This document shows positions 58,262 through 64,000 of a DNA stretch of 64,000 nucleotides, piece after piece. Under the pieces are notes generated by a model, which was given only the letters and a program-made list of their open reading frames with translations, did not search any database and was not told where the DNA came from. The translations under genes were made by a program, and so were the position numbers. Position 1 is the stretch's first letter, and every line of letters starts with the position of its first letter. Origin of the DNA: Toxoplasma gondii ME49 (taxonomy: Eukaryota > Apicomplexa > Conoidasida > Eucoccidiorida > Sarcocystidae); assembly GCF_000006565.2 (NCBI RefSeq), contig NC_031478.1, positions 2,995,127-3,059,126 of the forward strand, given 5' to 3'.

Positions 58262-61200
58262 ATGGTGACCCTGTCGGCTACGACCATGAATGCGACGGTG
58301 TCACCATGTCGGATCTCCGGAGGTGTTTCCTCGAGACTATGCGGTTGGGGTGTTCTCAGCTTTCTGCTTGCATCCGTTATTACGGTGCAGGTTTCTAGAG
58401 CAGGCGAGGAAAAGGAAGAACCCAAGGCCGTCGTGAGATTGGACTACAAGCCTCCGAATTTCTACCTTGAAGACATCGTTTTGGACTTCAACTTGGACGA
58501 CGAAGACACAACTGTGAGTGTGTCTACGATTTCCGTCCACTCCGTGCGGATGTGCCATCGTCTGTATGTCATGCATCTAGGATCGGACCTTTCTTTGTGG
58601 GCTGTGTCTCTTTGTACCCATGCCGAGAGTTTCACGCACTTTGTCGTTCTGTGGGGTCTTGCCTACAAGTCGCAGCTCACGGACTCAAAACCGTAGCTGT
58701 GGTTTCGGGTGCTGTTTTTCCTCTCTCCACTTTCCATTCTGTGTGCCTCCTCTTTTGGGTCCTTCATTTCTCTCACCGAACCGTTTGATTCCTTATATGT
58801 TGCATGTAATTCGTCCCCTCTCTTCTGTTGACTCTTCATTCTTTTGTGCTGGAGGGTGTTTTCTTTTGTTTCTTTTCGTGCTCCGTAATGCCCCTGCGCC
58901 GTCTGCCATCATACCCCTTGTTCCGTGGCGCCGGTACTCTGCTTGCATGTTACCAATTTTTCGTGTCTTTCTTTCGCTGCACTGCGCGTTTCTCTTTCGA
59001 CGTGTCCGCAGGTCGAAGCTCTCCTGACTCTTTACCGTCGCGCCGGCACCGAACCAATGAACCTTGTCCTCGATGGAGATGAGAGTGTGATCTTGAAGAG
59101 CATCTCTTTGGCGACTACCTCGTCACCCTCTCTGCGTGGTCAAGGTCGTGTCACCTTCACCGAACTGGACGGGCAAATGCCCACGGACAGCCAGTTTCAG
59201 TTTCGCATTGTTGATGGTAACCTGATGGTGTCGAAATTCCTTCTGCCCAGGGAAGCAGAAGTACGCTTCTACATCAGAACTCTGGTGTCCATCAACCCCA
59301 AGGCGAACCTGGCACTCTTCGGTCTCTACAAGGCGGGTGATATTTTCGTCACTCTCAACGAACCCTCGGGATTCCGCAGAATCACCTACGGCGTCGATCG
59401 ACCCGACGTCCTGGCTACCTACACGGTGAGAAAGCGAGACACTGAACACATGAACCTCTTCAAAAAAAGAGGGGAGAATCGCTCGTCGAAGTGTCCGGCC
59501 AGCCTCACAGCTTCCTCGCTTATCCGTCACGTCCTGAGAGAGAGCGTGGGCAAGTGTGTAGCGGGACCCCGACAGGAAGTTCTCTAACTATCTAATCTTC
59601 TTTTCTGAAGCCAGAAGTTTACTGACGTGTTGCTCAGACTGAAACTCTTGCTTCTTCAACAAGAGGGGTGCCTTTTTCGGAGAGGCTCGCGATTGGTCTA
59701 ATTAATTCGTTTGAGTCCCGAGTCATATCCCGGACTGCAGAAGTCATTGCATATGAAAACATGTATTCGTTTGTTTCCTAGGTTACCGTGACTGCCCCTC
59801 GTCACCTCCCGATTCTCCTGAGCAATGGAGACAAAGTGCTTTCTGGATATGCCGGAGAAAATCGCCACTTTGCGAAGTTCGTGGACCCATTCCCGAAGCC
59901 CTCTTACCTTTTTGCGTTGGTTGCTGGTGACTTCGCGTCAGTCAGTGGCGAATTTGTCACGATGGTAGGAAGGAAGCAAGAGCTTAAACGAAACGACACG
60001 CCCAGCTGCGGATTACAGCCATCTGCTTACTCTTTGCTTGCTGGGCATCTCGAACACGTACTTCCCCCCCATGCTTGATATCCCGCCTCCCGTTTTGTGG
60101 CTGAACTCAATGTATGCGATTCGAAGTCTCCCCAATCACGCTAGCTGTCGGTTGCTGTGAATAAGTACTCGGCTATTTGCGTCCAGTACAAACTTGTGTA
60201 AGTATCCGCAGTATGTGCTACATCTTCATTTATGCAGATGTTTGGATGTTGATATATATATATATATATATCTTAGCCGCTCGCATGCGTGTTTCCTCTC
60301 TCATTGCTTCACAGCTGCTCATCTGTTGCTCGTCCAGAAATGTCGGCCCGTTCTTTTCTTCATCGTTTGCTTCGCTCGATCTGCAGTGTGCGCGGCTCCG
60401 GGTCTGTGGTCTGGTTTTATTCAGTCTGGACGCAGCGTGACCGTGACGATATACGCGCAGCATCACCAGAGGAATCAACTCCAATGGGCTCTTCGTTCCC
60501 TGTTGCGGGCGATGCGCTGGGACGAAGAGACATTCGGCAGAGAGTACCAGTATTCGGAGTTCCGTGTGTTGTGCGTCGAAGTCTTCAACCCTGGCGCGAT
60601 GGAAAACACGTCACTCAACATCTTCACGTGCAGTCTTTTGCTTGCCGATCCCAAGCTCACCACGGGTAGGCAGGAGGAATCCGGATGAGGCAAGTTGCGT
60701 GGCCCCCACGCGAGAAAACGGGGACTCGGTTAAAGTTCGGATTAAAGTGTCTGTAGATCACAGAGCTAAAGGTACTGCCAGATCCGGGGTTAAGGTCGGC
60801 GTCAAAGAGCGAGGCGTTATATTAATCCTGAAGCCAGCGGCGTCTTTCAAGTCTGTTACAAGGATAGTCTATCACAGTCTGTGAGAGGTCCGAAAATGTA
60901 GAAAACGTGCTCCCACCATTTAATGCATTGATATAATGATCGTACAGGCACTCAGGTAGTTATTTGAGAGACACTCCCGAGGCCAAAACCATGGGCCGGA
61001 TCGTGATGGGTAGGTGAATCACGTTTCATAAATACAATCAGGGAAAGCTCTTTTGATCTCCATGAACGGAGTGCCCCGTCTAGCCTCATAAGAGCATATT
61101 CTGAGGAACCTCGAGACACGCTGGTTGTGAAGACATATAAATATATATATATATATGTACATATAAATATATATATGTATATATATATATATGTACATGT

Positions 61201-61959
61201 TGGTGTAAAGTATATGCTTATGTCAGGGACTAGCCTGTTCATGATCCGTGAAGTAAATTTGAGGGGTAATGGTAAGTCGTTTCAATTCTGTTGGCCTTGG
61301 ATCCCCAGATGCTGACCACCGGCTGATTGTCGATGTCGTCAGTCACGAGTACTTTCACAACTGGACTGGAAACCGCGTTACTGTCCAGGATTGGTTCCAG
61401 CTGACTCTGAAGGAGGGTTTGACGATGTTCCGCAACAACAGCTTCACTGAGGAAACGACGTCGCGAGCGATGAAGAGAATTGGAGATGTCGCCGATATCC
61501 TCAGCATCCAGTTCCGCGAAGATAGTGGTCCCTTCGCGCATCCGATTCGTCCCGAAACGTACAAGTCGATTGAGAATCTCTACACCCGAACAGTCTACCT
61601 GAAGGGTGCCGAGGTTAATCGCATGTAAGCGAAGTCCAACTCGTGGATACTCACCAGAAAAACCGGCGCCATATCAGAAACCTCTTGACAAAGTGTCATT
61701 AATGAGCATTCAGAACGGAGCAAGCTATTGGCCCTAAACAAAAAAGACGCATTTTCCACAGCATTCATCTCCGCATGTGTTGACGAGGACGCCATGCGTA
61801 AAAACGACTCCACCTGTAGGCCTACTCGTGAAACATCAAACCCGGGACCTTTGGTCATCACGAGAGTTCAACACACAGTTTCATTCATACGTTTCTTCGT
61901 GTAGGTAATAAATGTGTAACCCGTATATCTGTTAGTAACGACACCCGAACGTACTGGTG

Positions 61960-61994
<35 letters not shown>

Positions 61995-64000
61995 TAATAA
62001 ATATATTAAATATGTATCTGAAGCATGCACATGAAACCTTGATTTTTGGTGTGTAGGTACCGAACAATGTTGGGGCCGAAGGGCTTTCGCAGAGGGATGG
62101 ATTTGTACTTCAAACGTCACGACGGAAAGGCGGTGACTTGCGACGACTTGCGCGCCGCGATGGCAGACGCGAACGACAAAGATTTGAGCCAGTTTGAAAG
62201 GTGGTACTCTCAGGCCGGGACTCCACATGTCACCGTCAGCAGTTTTATCTACGACGCAGCGGAGCGAAAGATGCATTTGACGCTCAAGCAACACACCCCG
62301 CCGACGCCGGGACAGGACAAGAAACTCCCTCTCCAGATTCCCGTCGCTGTTGGATGTATTGGCAAAACGAGCAAACGAGATGTGCTTTCCCCACCGACTC
62401 AAGTGCGTTACACGCGTTTCTGTTTGTCAGATGTGAATAGTGATCTCCAGAGTATATATATATATATATGTATATAGCTATACAAGTGGGTGGTTGAACA
62501 GCTGTGTTCGGTGATACATGCTCGTGGGATGTTTCGCCAAGGGTGAGAGGGACACAACGGAGTCGTCAGAGTTGAACCTACGCAGCACGCACACCGAAGA
62601 ATGGATGTTATCCAGAGACGCGAATCTTGGCCATGTCACTCCCCTGTCGATGCGTCTGTATACTTGTTTGTGTGTAACATATTCCGTTTTTCAACTTCAC
62701 ACGTTCCCCTTCTCTCGATATGCATGCCGCCAGGTGCATCTGCTTGCAATTTGGTTTTTGTTTGTTGGACTGTAACTGGCCACAGTGCCTTTCCACATTC
62801 ATGCTTGGCATTAGGCAGGTAGATGAGCATATCTCAAGCAAGCCTCCACATACGCATGAGCGTCTCTCTTTGTATCTGCTGAACGTGGATACCTCGTCAC
62901 ATGCTTGTTGGATGCGCATGTGATTGTGTTCTTAACAATCGTGTTGCAATGTCTCGTCGTCACTGGAAGTTGGAACGTACTCTTTTAACCGAGATTGTTC
63001 CTGGGTTGTTTTCAGATTCTCGAACTAACGGAAGAGGAGCAAGCGTTCGTGTTGGTCGACGTCGGAGAAGACTGCGTGCTCTCTGTTCTGCGCGACTTTT
63101 CGGCGCCCGTCAAGCTCATCCAGCCCCTCCAGACAGACGAGGACTTGGCATTCCTGGTGACGTACGATTCAGACAATGTCAACAGGTGGCAAGCGGCACA
63201 AACGCTCTCGCGCAAAGTGTTGCTCACGCGCATTTCCGAGTACCAACAGAGAGTGGAAGAAATCGAGGAGGGACGTGTGAGTGAGAGCGACTTGTTTTCC
63301 AAGCTTCCCACCCAGTACGTGCAGACCGTTCGCGATATTGTGATCGCCCCTGAATCCTCCATGGGCAAAGACATCAAGGTGAGGCAACCGAGCCGCTTGT
63401 CAGAGAGAAAATCCAGTCAAATGCGTTGGCATTTGTCATCCGTCTTTCAAAAGAGGATAGCAGGCCCCCACCGGCAGAACAGGAGGCTTGCCAGTCGAGA
63501 GAGCGACGGACTTACGGAAACTCGAATATTTGTGTGTCGGCCTTGTAGGTCCACTGACTCCCCGGAGGTCTTTCAAGAGGTTGAAAGTGCAGGAACAAGT
63601 GTGCATGTAGACACAATCACAGCCACGTGTATTTGTACGTCTGTTGTACAGTGTGGCACTCTGTGTAATTGGTGTGTATGTGTGTGTGGAATTCGCGCGA
63701 GCTGTGTACGCCGTGCAGGTTCTTTCACAGCGATTATACTCCAGTTCTGCCATACGGGGTGCATGCTGTCAGTCGTTATGAATTCTTGCTATCACGCGTA
63801 TTAACGGCGCTGTGGAGATGTCATCGCTTCGGATACTTTGAGGCCTTGCTGTTGCTGCCAGAAGAGAAGTGTGTGCTGGGAGTGTGTCCGTGTCACGTAC
63901 TCATTGCACGACGATTCAGCTAACAGGTAAAAGTAGACTTCGTGTTACACATTGTAAATGGGGCTACTCTTCAGAATGGTCTATATGTTCTCACGTTACT
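58262..64000 (+). CDS. M1-family alanyl aminopeptidase (PepN type), 3' end outside window
   Basis: This zinc metalloenzyme removes N-terminal residues from peptides. Seven exons join in phase: 58262-58513, 59012-59425, 59782-59964, 60425-60665, 61309-61624, 62057-62402 and 63016-63378, giving 705 residues so far. 63379 onwards is intron with no further exon recognised before the window end. A hydrophobic segment ([17 protein letters not shown]) near residues 30-50 suggests a signal peptide or anchor. The N-domain has [20 protein letters not shown] and the substrate-binding motif is NPGAMEN. Zinc motif [12 protein letters not shown] is followed by the third ligand in LKEGLT; PepN has nearly the same block. 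Also matching PepN are [24 protein letters not shown] and [14 protein letters not shown] recall T. gondii having three M1 aminopeptidases and take this as one of them. All key catalytic residues are present. Confidence 0.95.
60251..62478. repeat. TA microsatellites in four aminopeptidase introns
   Basis: TA tracts lie at about 60251-60272, 61135-61196, 61963-61992 and 62453-62478, one in each of the introns 3, 4, 5 and 6. Introns 1 and 2 lack them. Confidence 0.9.

Noticed and set aside
1..64000. Mobile elements, retroelements or viral insertions
   Set aside because: No reverse transcriptase, transposase or integrase motif and no long terminal repeats were seen on either strand. Short nuclear copies of mitochondrial DNA, common in Toxoplasma, cannot be excluded by eye.

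Overview
The window looks like nuclear DNA of a tissue-cyst coccidian, most likely Toxoplasma gondii or a very close relative (Hammondia, Neospora). The reasons are its roughly balanced base composition, genes split into many short exons by GT-AG introns, long 5' flanks, alveolin (inner membrane complex) genes, and a farnesyl diphosphate synthase gene whose eight exons splice to exactly 646 residues, the length I remember for TgFPPS. From memory and unchecked, a T. gondii chromosome X segment carries two alveolins, FPPS, a CLK kinase and an M1 aminopeptidase in this kind of proximity. No bacterial, viral, CRISPR or transposon signature was seen.

Layout: 1-3503 (-), 3'-truncated gene for a charged repeat protein with WGFF modules and a 255-bp tandem repeat. 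6508-9615 (-), alveolin gene A. 9616-12198, shared upstream region. 12199-14251 (+), small alveolin gene B. 15861-28316 (-), a very large multi-exon gene whose conserved blocks match the order I remember for Integrator subunit 2 (INTS2). 32072-32142 (-), tRNA-Pro(UGG). 33938-39560 (+), FPPS. 41930-50995 (-), CLK/LAMMER kinase with a huge Arg/Ser-rich N-terminal region. 54886-57117 (-), intronless F-box/LRR-like gene. 58262 to the window end (+), PepN-type M1 aminopeptidase, 3'-truncated.

The genes do not form one pathway. The two alveolins are a head-to-head pair of pellicle cytoskeleton genes. FPPS makes isoprenoid diphosphates. The CLK kinase and the INTS2-like protein belong to RNA processing and transcription. 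The aminopeptidase trims peptides. Exon coordinates were assigned by matching splice sites, reading-frame phase and family conservation; they are strong for the two alveolins, FPPS, the CLK catalytic domain and the aminopeptidase, and partial for the INTS2-like gene.

The most interesting observations are the candidate apicomplexan INTS2, an intron of that gene holding three perfect inverted repeats, a hidden cysteine-containing tail exon of alveolin A, two GC-AG introns in neighbouring genes, TA microsatellites that sit almost only in introns, and the repeat protein at the left edge. I did not find a clear, complete, previously unknown multi-gene system.
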